Of a stretch of 64,000 nucleotides of DNA, positions 25,623-34,222 are shown in pieces. Under the pieces are notes generated by a model, which was not told the origin of the DNA, searched no databases, and was given only the letters and a program-made list of their open reading frames with translations. The position numbers and the translations under genes are program-made. Numbering within the stretch: the first letter of the stretch is position 1; every line of letters begins with the position of its first letter. Source of the DNA: Pedobacter sp. AJM (GTDB taxonomy: Bacteria; Bacteroidota; Bacteroidia; Sphingobacteriales; Sphingobacteriaceae); contig NZ_NHOT01000010.1 in the NCBI RefSeq assembly GCF_002197755.1, positions 209,409 to 273,408 on the forward strand, read 5' to 3'.

Positions 25623-26702
25623 TTATGAAGCATCGTCTTTAATATCAAACTGCGTTTCAACGACCTTCCCACCCGAACGCAACTGGCCGCTTAACATTTC
25701 CTCTTGTTCTCTGCGGTTTTTCACAATGTGGATGGCCGAAAATAATGCTTCTGTAAATGAAGTAGCATCTGCAAGGTCTTTTCCGGCGATGTCGTAGCCT
25801 GTTCCATGATCTGGAGAAGTACGGACAAAGTTTAATCCGGCAGTGAAGTTAACACCATTATGGAAGGCTAAAGTTTTAAACGGAATTAAGCCCTGATCGT
25901 GGTACATGGCTAAAACAGCATCAAATTTTTTGTAACTGCCATTTCCAAAAAAACCATCGGCAGGGTATGGGCCAAAAACCATCAGGCCTTTATCATATGC
26001 TTCCTGAATGGCGGGCGTAATAATTTCAGCCTCTTCCGCGCCAAGCAGGCCATTATCGCTGGCATGCGGATTTAAACCTAGTACCGCAATTTTTGGTTTC
26101 TCAATCCAGAAATCCTTTTTTAAGCTTTCGTTAATCAGCTTCAGTTTACTTAAAATTTTATCTTTTGTAATAGCAGTTGGAATATCTTTTACCGGAATAT
26201 GCCCGGTAATGACACCTACACGTAAATTTTCACTGATTAGGAACATCAGCACATCTTTACTGCCACTTTTTTCCTGTAAATATTCTGTATGACCAGGGAA
26301 AGCGAAGGTTTCAGACTGGATATTGTGCTTATTGATTGGCGCGGTAACTAACGCGTCAATGTCGCCGTTCACTAAATCTGCTGTAGCTTTTTCGAGTGAT
26401 AAAAGCGCATATTTTCCACCTGTAGCAGTAACCTGCCCGAGTTCGATTTTTACATCTTCCTCCCAGCAATTGATCATGTTTGCTTTTTTTACCTGTGCCT
26501 GGCTGGCGTGATTGATCACATTAAAACTGAAATCACCTAGATTATTTGCCTTTCTGTGAAAAGAGGAAACCTTTGTGTGTCCGTAAACAATTGGAATACA
26601 ATAATTTAAAATAGCCGGGTTGGATAACGTTTTGATAATTACCTCTAAACCAATACCGTTCACGTCGCCTATACTAATACCTATTTTAAGTTTATCGCTC
26701 AT
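25623..26702 (-). CDS. pdxA: 4-hydroxythreonine-4-phosphate dehydrogenase
   Basis: PdxA acts in the DXP-dependent pathway of pyridoxal phosphate synthesis. ISIGDVNGIGLEVI, ALVTAPINKHNIQ, FPGHTEYLQEKSG, GLNPHASDNGLLGAEE, MYHDQGLIPFKTLAF and VRTSPDHGTGYDIAGK cover the substrate and metal sites. The length of 359 residues is slightly above the E. coli enzyme because of a short C-terminal tail. It is transcribed away from rsmA; in E. coli too these two genes are neighbours. Confidence 0.95.
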   Translation of the reverse strand: MSDKLKIGISIGDVNGIGLEVIIKTLSNPAILNYCIPIVYGHTKVSSFHRKANNLGDFSFNVINHASQAQVKKANMINCWEEDVKIELGQVTATGGKYALLSLEKATADLVNGDIDALVTAPINKHNIQSETFAFPGHTEYLQEKSGSKDVLMFLISENLRVGVITGHIPVKDIPTAITKDKILSKLKLINESLKKDFWIEKPKIAVLGLNPHASDNGLLGAEEAEIITPAIQEAYDKGLMVFGPYPADGFFGNGSYKKFDAVLAMYHDQGLIPFKTLAFHNGVNFTAGLNFVRTSPDHGTGYDIAGKDLADATSFTEALFSAIHIVKNRREQEEMLSGQLRSGGKVVETQFDIKDDAS

Positions 26703-26806
26703 AATTATTGGAAAATTTTAGCGCAAAATACTGATTTTCGTTTAAAGACTTTAAAAAAAATGAAAGGGCAAAGAATACTAAGTTATTCGCAAAGCAATAA
26801 TAAGTC

Positions 26807-26831
26807 TATCTTTGTGCTCTTTGCGGTTAAA
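26807..26831 (+). promoter_or_regulatory. -7 box of rsmA embedded in a CTTTGTG repeat
   Basis: TATCTTTG (26807-26814) matches TAnnTTTG fully and overlaps CTTTGTGCTCTTTGCGG (from 26810), the element that also precedes the SprT-like gene. The rsmA start follows 21 bases after the repeat. Confidence 0.45.
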
Positions 26832-26852
26832 TATTCGGCAAAAATTTGAGAT

Positions 26853-27638
26853 ATGAGTTTAGTAAAAGCGAAAAAACATTTAGGTCAGCATTTTTTAACC
26901 GATAAAGGCATTGCCAACCGCATTGTTGAAAGTCTGGTGAATACCGATCAGTATCATCAGGTTTTAGAGGTTGGCCCCGGAATGGGCATTCTTTCTGATT
27001 TTTTGCTGCAGCGTGAAGATTTACAAACTTACCTGATTGATATTGATACAGAATCTTATCATTTTCTGAATGAAAAATACCCGCAGCTGGGTGACCGGTT
27101 AATTAACGGCGACTTTTTAAAATTGGATTTCGACACCATTTTTCCAGGTCCTTTTGCCATTATTGGTAACTTTCCCTATAATATTTCCTCTCAGATTTTA
27201 TTTAAAATTTTAGATAACCGCCAGAAGGTTGTGGAGATGGTGGGGATGTTTCAAAGAGAGGTGGCGCAACGTTGTGCTTCGCCTGCGGGCACTAAGGACT
27301 ATGGAATTTTAAGTGTTTTTCTCCAGGCGTATTATAAAATTGAATACCTATTTACCGTAAAGCCCGGCACTTTTAATCCGCCACCAAAGGTACATTCTGC
27401 CGTTATTCGTTTAATCAGAAACGAAGTAGAAACGCTGGATTGCGATGAAAAACTGTTCTGGCGTGTAGTTAAAGCAGGCTTTAATCAACGCAGAAAAACA
27501 TTGCGTAATGCGGTGTCTGCTGTAATGCCGAAAGACAAAATGGATGATCATTTTTATTTTGAGAAACGTGCCGAGCAATTAACTGTTGAAGACTTTGTGG
27601 CGCTAACGCAGCACCTCAGCAAACTGATGGAAGCTTAA
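26853..27638 (+). CDS. rsmA: 16S rRNA (adenine1518-N6/adenine1519-N6)-dimethyltransferase
   Basis: RsmA (KsgA) dimethylates two adenines at the 3' end of 16S rRNA. KKHLGQHFLTDKGIANRIV, the SAM loop EVGPGMGILSDF, the catalytic NFPYNIS (NLPY in most) and QRRKTLRNAV are all present in 261 residues. It is divergent from pdxA. Confidence 0.96.
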   Translation: MSLVKAKKHLGQHFLTDKGIANRIVESLVNTDQYHQVLEVGPGMGILSDFLLQREDLQTYLIDIDTESYHFLNEKYPQLGDRLINGDFLKLDFDTIFPGPFAIIGNFPYNISSQILFKILDNRQKVVEMVGMFQREVAQRCASPAGTKDYGILSVFLQAYYKIEYLFTVKPGTFNPPPKVHSAVIRLIRNEVETLDCDEKLFWRVVKAGFNQRRKTLRNAVSAVMPKDKMDDHFYFEKRAEQLTVEDFVALTQHLSKLMEA

Positions 27639-27865
27639 ATATAATCAAGTTTGTAAGCTTTCTTTCTCAATAGATTCTATTCAATTTATTTTGCTCAAAA
27701 TAAAGCTACAATTAATGAAGCGCAGTAAATCGTAGCTGTTTTTAGCCAGTAAAAATAGCTGTGTAATCTAAAAATCTCTGTAATTATTATCGAAGCGATT
27801 TCTTGCAAAGCCATGATTATTTTGATTTAATTTCTGCTTTTATTTGCGATATATCTTAAAATACT

Positions 27866-28462
27866 ATGGTGAATTATAGCGGAATATTCAATGAACAAGG
27901 GATGGATTATTTAACCTATCGTGCCCTGATAGATCAACTGCTGTTAGAAGGAAAGGCTACTGGCGATGTAACTTACGATTTGCACTACACTAAAATGAAC
28001 GTGCAGCGCATGAATCGGGTAGATAAGACCATTAGTTTGACTGATGATTTAACCACTGCTATTGATCAATTGGCAGGTAATCGTAAGTTCTTAGTCATTA
28101 CGGAAGGCTGGTGTGGTGATGCTGCGCAGATTGTTCCGGTGTTTAATAAAATCGCAACTGCATCTTTAGGTAAAATTGATTTGAAATTTGTACTGCGAGA
28201 TCAAAATCTGCCATTAATTGATGCACATTTGACGAATGGTGGCAGGGCAATTCCAGTTTTAATTGTGCTGAATGAATCAGCCGATCAGGTTTTAGCCACT
28301 TGGGCACCCAGGCCACAGGTTTTGCAGGAACTTTTAAAAGAATGGAAAAGGGAAACAACTGAGATGCCAATCCTAGCCGAAAAACTGCATGGCTGGTATG
28401 CTAAAGATAAAACCCAAACTACGCAGGCAGAGTTGACTGGGCTATTGAAAGGCTTGCTATAA
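27866..28462 (+). CDS. Thioredoxin-fold protein with a single-cysteine WCGDA motif
   Basis: The protein has 198 residues. The thioredoxin-like core (about 65-165) has FLVITEGWCGDAAQIVPVFNKIA, with W82-C83-G84-D85 where thioredoxin has WCGPC. A later cis-Pro segment, GGRAIPVLIV, fits. The resolving Cys is absent and the protein has only this one Cys, so it cannot make a CxxC disulfide. No signal peptide is seen, so it is cytoplasmic. WCGDA proteins are common in Bacteroidota and have no firm role. The 227 bases before it hold no visible feature. Confidence 0.8.
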   Translation: MVNYSGIFNEQGMDYLTYRALIDQLLLEGKATGDVTYDLHYTKMNVQRMNRVDKTISLTDDLTTAIDQLAGNRKFLVITEGWCGDAAQIVPVFNKIATASLGKIDLKFVLRDQNLPLIDAHLTNGGRAIPVLIVLNESADQVLATWAPRPQVLQELLKEWKRETTEMPILAEKLHGWYAKDKTQTTQAELTGLLKGLL

Positions 28463-28496
28463 TAGTACGTTCGGTAGCATTTCTTTCCCGGAAATC

Positions 28497-28581
28497 GTCA
28501 TTGCGAAGCCGATTTTTGATTGGCTGAAGCAATCTTGATCCTGAGTGAAAAGATTGCTTCTTTGTTACTCCTCCCAATGAC
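28497..28581. repeat. Dispersed GTCATTGCGA...CAATGAC palindromic repeat, single degenerate copy
   Basis: GTCATTGCGAAGC opens, GAAGCAATCTTG and AGATTGCTTCT form an inner inverted repeat, and CCTCCCAATGAC closes. It is the same design as the tandem copies at the right end of the window, diverged, and lies between convergent genes. Confidence 0.6.
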
Positions 28582-28626
28582 TACACCTCAACTACAGTCT
28601 AAAGATTTATCGATTGAAGCTGGCAT

Positions 28627-28908
28627 CTAGTCCACTGAAACGGTCAATCCCTCTTGTTGCAAAATTTTCCGGTAAACTTCCATTTCTGTAAAAGAACCTT
28701 CTAAGACAGGGCATTTGCCATCATTATGTACTTTCCAGGCAATTTTTTCAGATTGAGATTCGTTATAATCCAGGTACTTCATCATGCAATAGATCACATG
28801 ATCGAAAGTATTGATGTCATCATTCCACAAAATAAGGCGATGTACAGTTTTTAGGGAAGTTAAAATTTCTTCGAGCGTAAAGGTCTCTTCTTTGGTTTCT
28901 GTAGACAT
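28627..28908 (-). CDS. clpS: ATP-dependent Clp protease adaptor ClpS
   Basis: ClpS delivers N-degron substrates to ClpAP-type proteases. LWNDDINTFDHVIYCMMKYL matches the N-end-rule binding region (the NDD-x-x-T-x-x-V motif), and KVHNDGKCPVLEGSFTEMEVYRKILQQEGL covers the helix that docks on ClpA (VHxxGxxV...A-E form). The protein has 93 residues with a Glu-rich N-terminal extension (STETKEETFTLEEI). It stands alone. Confidence 0.92.
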   Translation of the reverse strand: MSTETKEETFTLEEILTSLKTVHRLILWNDDINTFDHVIYCMMKYLDYNESQSEKIAWKVHNDGKCPVLEGSFTEMEVYRKILQQEGLTVSVD

Positions 28909-29036
28909 GAGGCAAAAATAAACAATAATTGGAAGATTTGAGAGATTAGATTTGAGATGTTAGACATTTAGCTGCTTATCCACTAGAAGTACGCCGCGCT
29001 ATCTTTATAAAATAACTAACTTTACCTAACCAAATT

Positions 29037-30095
29037 ATGAATAATAACATGCATCAATCTAAAATAGGCGGTATTGGTTACTACGTTCCTAAAAATGTTT
29101 ATACCAATACTGATTTAAGCCGTTTTATGGACACCAATGACGAATGGATTCAGGAGCGTACCGGAATCCAGGAACGTCGTTTTGCTGATCGTTACGAAGA
29201 AACTACCACGACCATGGGAATCGAGGCTGCGAAAATTGCCATCGAACGTGCCGGCATCACCGTACAGGATGTTGACTTTATCATTTTTGCTACGCTCAGT
29301 CCAGATTATTATTTTCCTGGTTGTGGAGTATTATTACAGCGGGAAATGGGCATGGGGGAAATTGGTGCTTTGGATATTCGTAACCAGTGTTCAGGTTTCG
29401 TTTATGCACTTTCTGTTGCCGATCAGTTTATTAAAACCGGCATGTATAAAAATATTCTGGTAGTGGGGAGCGAGAAACATTCTTTTGCCATGGATTTCGA
29501 AACCAGGAGCCGGAATGTATCGGTAATTTTTGGTGATGGGGCAGGTGCAGTCGTATTGCAGCCCACAGATGAGCCTGGAAAAGGTATTTTGAGTACGCAC
29601 CTACATAGTGATGGCGCTGATGCAGAGATCCTGGCGATGCATTATCCGGGTTCTCATGCCAATAAATGGATGAAGGATAAACCAGCTTTTCCTGATCAGG
29701 AATTAGGTGGGTTGTTCATGACAAAAGAAATTTTAGATAGTGGTGCAGCCTTACCTTATATGGATGGTCCGTCGGTTTTTAAAAAGGCAGTCGTTAAATT
29801 CCCTGAAGTGATTAAAGAAGCACTGGCTGCAAATAATTTAAGTGAAAAAGATATCGATATGCTCGTGCCGCATCAGGCTAATTTACGCATCAGCCAGTAT
29901 GTACAACAACTGCTTGGCCTAAGTGATGATCAGGTTTTTAACAATATTCAGAAATACGGGAATACCACAGCAGCCTCTGTGCCCATTGCGCTTTGTGAAG
30001 CCTGGGAAGCCGGGAAAATAAAAGATGGCGACCTGGTTTGTCTGGCTGCATTCGGCTCTGGTTTTACCTGGGCTAGTGCATTGATCAGGTGGTAG
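29037..30095 (+). CDS. 3-oxoacyl-ACP synthase III family protein, second copy
   Basis: The protein has 352 residues. The catalytic set is complete: C118 in RNQCSGFVYAL, H279 in VPHQANLRI and N309 in YGNTTAASVP. Compared with the fabH of the lipid cluster it carries an insertion around 195-240 (MHYPGSHANKWMKDK...) and is more distant, so it likely uses a different acyl starter, for example branched or long chains. It is not in an operon. TATCTTTA (29000-29007) may be its -7 box. Confidence 0.9.
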   Translation: MNNNMHQSKIGGIGYYVPKNVYTNTDLSRFMDTNDEWIQERTGIQERRFADRYEETTTTMGIEAAKIAIERAGITVQDVDFIIFATLSPDYYFPGCGVLLQREMGMGEIGALDIRNQCSGFVYALSVADQFIKTGMYKNILVVGSEKHSFAMDFETRSRNVSVIFGDGAGAVVLQPTDEPGKGILSTHLHSDGADAEILAMHYPGSHANKWMKDKPAFPDQELGGLFMTKEILDSGAALPYMDGPSVFKKAVVKFPEVIKEALAANNLSEKDIDMLVPHQANLRISQYVQQLLGLSDDQVFNNIQKYGNTTAASVPIALCEAWEAGKIKDGDLVCLAAFGSGFTWASALIRW

Positions 30096-30212
30096 CAGGG
30101 GAGAAGGTTCAGGGTTTCAGGTTGATCGTTTTTTCCCTCGTTATTAGCTGGATTTTAGCTTTCTTGATTTTTACTCCTTGCTCTTTATTCTTTGCTCCTT
30201 CCCGCTCTTGCG

Positions 30213-32657
30213 CTACTTTTTTGCTATAAAATCTCCAAGATAACTACACGCTCCGGCGGCAACCTGATAAAATGGCGTTTTACTGTATTTCAACTTCATT
30301 TCTTTAAAATAAGGATTGTTATAATTGGCGTTGATGAAGTTTTTGTATTTGACATCTTTTTTGTCCCAATAGCTGAAAGAGTTTAATTTAGCATTTAAGA
30401 TCATTTGCTTTTGTGCACACTTGGCCAGCATGAAAGTGCATTTCGCCCGGAAGTCTGCATTTGTGCTCAAAGTTCTGGCTTTTAAATACCATGCTTTCGC
30501 CGTTTGTGCTTTTTTATAATCTATATCATAATCAAATTTTGCAGCATTGGCATGATCATAAGATGACCAGTCATAACTGATCAAAAACCAGCTGTTGCCA
30601 AAATAACCCGTTTGATAAACTGCGTTTGCCATTTTATAAAAGTAAAGCGCAGCGTTCTTTTTGTCGCTGATGGTTAATTTTTGTAACCGGAGCATTTCTG
30701 CTGCAAATGCCTTTTTTGTAACGGAAGCTTTTGCAACCACATATTTTTTTGGATAATCGTTAAGGGTTTGGATAAATGGATTCGAATAGAGCTTTCCATT
30801 TGCATCATCGGCATACCAGTTGGTTGGACTGGAATAGTTATAGTTAGGGGATAATTTCGCAAACATTTGAACCGCTTTATCATATTGATGCGTTCTTAGA
30901 TAAGTAGTGCCCCAAAGCTCATAAAATTCATCCTTACTCAGTCTGTTTATGGCCTTCGCCAGTAAAGCAGTGACGTCATTTCCATTTGCTTTCGTTTTAT
31001 AGTTTGCAATACCCTGCATACTCTCCGGACTCAAATATTGTCGCCAGAATGAAGTGCTTGCATAACTTATATTATCGAACAGTGAATTGTTTTTCATTTG
31101 GCTGAAGGAGAGGTCTCCCTTAACCATGGCCAAAGCTGCTTTAGCGGTATCGCCCATTTTCAAATAAGCCGGAGCCAGAATTTGCTGATAAAAATTTCTG
31201 GTGGTTCTGGTAAAGCGTTTATCCTGATCTGCCCAGGCCACATATGGTCCGTTTTTCTCCGTTTTATTCTCCGCAAATCGTTTTTCATCCAGCCATTTTA
31301 AAGAGGGCAACAAATCATTTTCATTAAATGGATTGCCCTTTTTAATGTTTTTAGCTTTAATCAGTAAATCCGTAATCCGGTATTGATCCTTCAATCTTTC
31401 CGGCAGTTTATCAGCATTCAGCTTTGCCAGGTAACCTGAGGCTTCGAGATCTTTATTTTCCATCCAGGATAAGTAGGCGGCTGTTAAAGTACCAAGTTCT
31501 GGTTGTGGATATTTATTTTCTTCAGCCAGTTTTAAGGCGAAATCTTTAACCAGGTGAAGTTGCTTTAAGTTCAGGGTTTTAATGCTGTCTCTGGATTTTG
31601 AGTTATCACTATCATAAAAATAATATTGGTAGGAGATTTTAGCCAGATCGCTGTCTTTAATTAAAGCCTGTTCCAGCTTATTTACCTCACGCACTAAAAG
31701 TGCACCATTTAACTCACTTTTCGGTTCATATTGATAAACCCTGGTTAAGCTTTCGATATTAAAATCTGGATTTCCAAAACCATTGATGGCCCAAATACTG
31801 GCCTTTTCATCGTTTGTTTTGGCATATTTTAAAGCGCCATTTACCGGAGAACTATTGTAATAATAATTTTTATAAGCCTGGATTCTACGCTCAGGATTAG
31901 TGGTAAACACCTTCGAAAATAAGAAAGCAGACTCTTCCGGATTGCCCAGCCTTCTGGTTGATCCGGCATAGAGTGCCAGTGCCCATCCCTTAACAGCACT
32001 GGTGGTTTTATTCGTTTTTATAAATTGATCATAAACATTTTTGCTTTCGGCATGTAAGCCGGCATAGTGAAACATTCTTTCGGCCTGATAAGCGTAACGG
32101 ACTTTTAAAAAGCTGTCTTTTTCTGAGGCTGTTAATTTCAATGCTGCTGTGGCCAGGTCAGCCATTGCGGTGGTATCCCTTGGCTTAGGATCCCATAGAT
32201 CAAAATTAACATTGGCAAAAGGTTCAGTACTTTTGGCGAAGGTAAAGTACTTCCGTGCATTTTTATTTTTCCCTAAAGCCTGGATAAAAGTGTTTTTCTG
32301 TAAGCTATCCGGTAAGGATGAAACCTGTTCATCAAAATTTTTCAGTTTAACATTGGTGGCACTATCTATCTGGTACATCACTTTATGTACATCCTGCGGG
32401 TTTACCTCCAAATATTTTCCCCATTCTTTGCTGTTAATTTCCGATTCACTCAGCACATCTTCTTCACTGTTTAAATAGGCCATTTGGTTGAATGCAAAGG
32501 GTATGTAATCATCTCCCTGCACATTGTTATGGAAATATGAAATATAGTAATCGTAAGGATCTACTTCTCCACCACAGGCTAGGTTCACTGCGATTTCGCC
32601 AAAAAATGTAATCAGGAAAACACTAGAAATTAGCGATAACTTTTTGGAGGTCTTCAT
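30213..32657 (-). CDS. Large envelope protein of unknown function
   Basis: I do not recognise a named family. The 814-residue protein has a hydrophobic N-terminus (KKLSLISSVFLITFFGEIAV), then ACGGEVDPYDYYISYFHNN. It could be a lipoprotein at that Cys, though the residue at -3 is Asn, which is unusual. The rest is rich in Lys, Asn, Tyr and Ala and reads as helical repeats of TPR type (AYQAERMFHYAGLHAESKNV, GWALALYAGSTRRLGNPEES, LRTHQYDKAVQMFAKLSP). Its start overlaps the end of the upstream lipoprotein gene by 35 bases, so the two are translationally coupled and probably work together. Confidence 0.65.
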   Translation of the reverse strand: MKTSKKLSLISSVFLITFFGEIAVNLACGGEVDPYDYYISYFHNNVQGDDYIPFAFNQMAYLNSEEDVLSESEINSKEWGKYLEVNPQDVHKVMYQIDSATNVKLKNFDEQVSSLPDSLQKNTFIQALGKNKNARKYFTFAKSTEPFANVNFDLWDPKPRDTTAMADLATAALKLTASEKDSFLKVRYAYQAERMFHYAGLHAESKNVYDQFIKTNKTTSAVKGWALALYAGSTRRLGNPEESAFLFSKVFTTNPERRIQAYKNYYYNSSPVNGALKYAKTNDEKASIWAINGFGNPDFNIESLTRVYQYEPKSELNGALLVREVNKLEQALIKDSDLAKISYQYYFYDSDNSKSRDSIKTLNLKQLHLVKDFALKLAEENKYPQPELGTLTAAYLSWMENKDLEASGYLAKLNADKLPERLKDQYRITDLLIKAKNIKKGNPFNENDLLPSLKWLDEKRFAENKTEKNGPYVAWADQDKRFTRTTRNFYQQILAPAYLKMGDTAKAALAMVKGDLSFSQMKNNSLFDNISYASTSFWRQYLSPESMQGIANYKTKANGNDVTALLAKAINRLSKDEFYELWGTTYLRTHQYDKAVQMFAKLSPNYNYSSPTNWYADDANGKLYSNPFIQTLNDYPKKYVVAKASVTKKAFAAEMLRLQKLTISDKKNAALYFYKMANAVYQTGYFGNSWFLISYDWSSYDHANAAKFDYDIDYKKAQTAKAWYLKARTLSTNADFRAKCTFMLAKCAQKQMILNAKLNSFSYWDKKDVKYKNFINANYNNPYFKEMKLKYSKTPFYQVAAGACSYLGDFIAKK

Positions 32658-33648
32658 GTGTATAATGTTTTAAAAGATCGGCGTCAAGATGGTAAAAAAC
32701 GAGATTTCGTTCGTCTGGTTTCAAATATCGGGATAAAAAAGTGGATGTGGCAAGTAAATCTTTTGCTGAAACTTCCTCCCATCTTACTATATCCCCTTGC
32801 TTTAATCCGGCTGCAGGATAGTCTGATAAGAGGTCATATAAAATAGAATCTCCCCGCTGTCTGAATAGTTTTTTGTTTTGCAATTGGCTTTGATTAATCC
32901 TTTTCGAAATCCCGGCGTATCCCTTATTTCTAAAGACCACTGCCCACTCAAAAAGTGGTAGTGCCACATCCAGTTTCAGTGGGTAGTTCTCAAGCACATC
33001 TTTGAGGTAAATATCCATTTCATGTTGATTGAGGATAGAATTCTGATCGCCATACTGCCTCAGATTGCCCATGTTATAACACATCAGCATGGCCTTTTCT
33101 ACCGGTGGTATTCCGCTGGTTAATATGTTTTTTACCTGATGTAGTCGGAGTGTCACTGAAATACTTTTTCCTTTTAGTAAGGGCTGATTTTTCAATTGGC
33201 TAAGAAATTTAAAATACTGCTCACGGGTGGCTTTGGTCCAGTCGCAATCGATTTGAAGTTCCGTAAAACGCTGCTTTCCCGCTTGCTTTACTTTCGCATC
33301 CACAAAATTCGCGATCCGGCTGGCGAGCATTTTTGTCTTATTCGAATCGGTTTCATAAAATAGCCGGTTAACCAGAAAAACCACTGGAATAATCTCCACT
33401 TGAGGTGGCAATGGCTCAGAAAATTTTATTGGAGATACCGGAACGGCCTGCTGAAGATTGGGGTCAACATCCACATCCATGATCCGGACATATAGGGCTT
33501 TCGATTTGAACTGATCAAGATATTGGGTCTCAGATTTAGTATTATGGTAATCGGTTTTCCAAAAATAGAAGGTAGGGTGAACGATTGATTTTTGCTTACA
33601 GCTGAATAGCAGAACAGTAGCAATGACTAAAATACTTATCTTGCGCAT
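32623..33648 (-). CDS. Lipoprotein of unknown function, possibly a TIM-barrel glycosidase-like fold
   Basis: The start at the third Met gives a clean lipoprotein signal (MRKISILVIATVLLFSCKQ); 6 more codons are open upstream. The body has features of a barrel hydrolase: ALYVRIMDVDVDP early, FTELQIDCDWTKATREQYF where an acidic pair ends a strand, SISVTLRLHQ, and MLMCYNMGNL. This resembles the pattern of DUF3142-like or chitinase-like barrels, but that is inference. It overlaps the 814-residue gene and is divergent from dtd, 30 bases apart. Confidence 0.6.
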   Translation of the reverse strand: MRKISILVIATVLLFSCKQKSIVHPTFYFWKTDYHNTKSETQYLDQFKSKALYVRIMDVDVDPNLQQAVPVSPIKFSEPLPPQVEIIPVVFLVNRLFYETDSNKTKMLASRIANFVDAKVKQAGKQRFTELQIDCDWTKATREQYFKFLSQLKNQPLLKGKSISVTLRLHQVKNILTSGIPPVEKAMLMCYNMGNLRQYGDQNSILNQHEMDIYLKDVLENYPLKLDVALPLFEWAVVFRNKGYAGISKRINQSQLQNKKLFRQRGDSILYDLLSDYPAAGLKQGDIVRWEEVSAKDLLATSTFLSRYLKPDERNLVFYHLDADLLKHYTHEDLQKVIANF

Positions 33649-33678
33649 ACTAAATTTATCCATCAAAAGTAATATAAA

Positions 33679-34131
33679 ATGCGGGCAGTTTTACAAAGGG
33701 TTACCGAAGCAAGTTGTACAGTAGAAGAAAAGATTACAGGAGAAATCAAAGGTGGATTTCTGGTGCTGCTGGGTATTGAAGATGCCGATACCACTGAAGA
33801 TTTGGAATGGCTGGCCCAGAAAATTATCGGGATGCGTGTTTTTGGTGACGAAAACGGCTTGATGAATAAAGCTTTGGCCGATGTTAACGGGGATATTCTG
33901 TTGATTAGTCAGTTTACCTTGTTTGCTTCCACGAAAAAGGGCAACCGGCCGGGCTTTACCAAAGCTGCGAAGCCCGATGTTGCTATTCCCCTGTACGAGA
34001 AAATGATAGAAAAGTTATCGGCTTTGCTTGGGAAAAAAGTTGAAACCGGAATTTTTGGCGCAGACATGAAAATTGCTTTAGTAAATGATGGACCCACTAC
34101 TATTTTGATTGATACTAAGAATAAAGAATAA
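33679..34131 (+). CDS. dtd: D-aminoacyl-tRNA deacylase
   Basis: Dtd hydrolyses D-amino acids, and glycine mischarged on tRNA-Ala, from tRNA. MRAVLQRVTEASCTVE, LVLLGIEDADT, the catalytic SQFTLFASTKKGNRPGF and the cis Gly-Pro of NDGPTTILID are present in 150 residues, the family size. A GT39-type gene follows 91 bases downstream. Confidence 0.96.
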   Translation: MRAVLQRVTEASCTVEEKITGEIKGGFLVLLGIEDADTTEDLEWLAQKIIGMRVFGDENGLMNKALADVNGDILLISQFTLFASTKKGNRPGFTKAAKPDVAIPLYEKMIEKLSALLGKKVETGIFGADMKIALVNDGPTTILIDTKNKE

Positions 34132-34222
34132 ATAAAAATTAAACTTTAGAACCGTAACTATTTAAGCAATTGGCTGTCAAAGACGATAATATATTTCAAT
34201 ACATCAATGCGGTTAAATAAAT

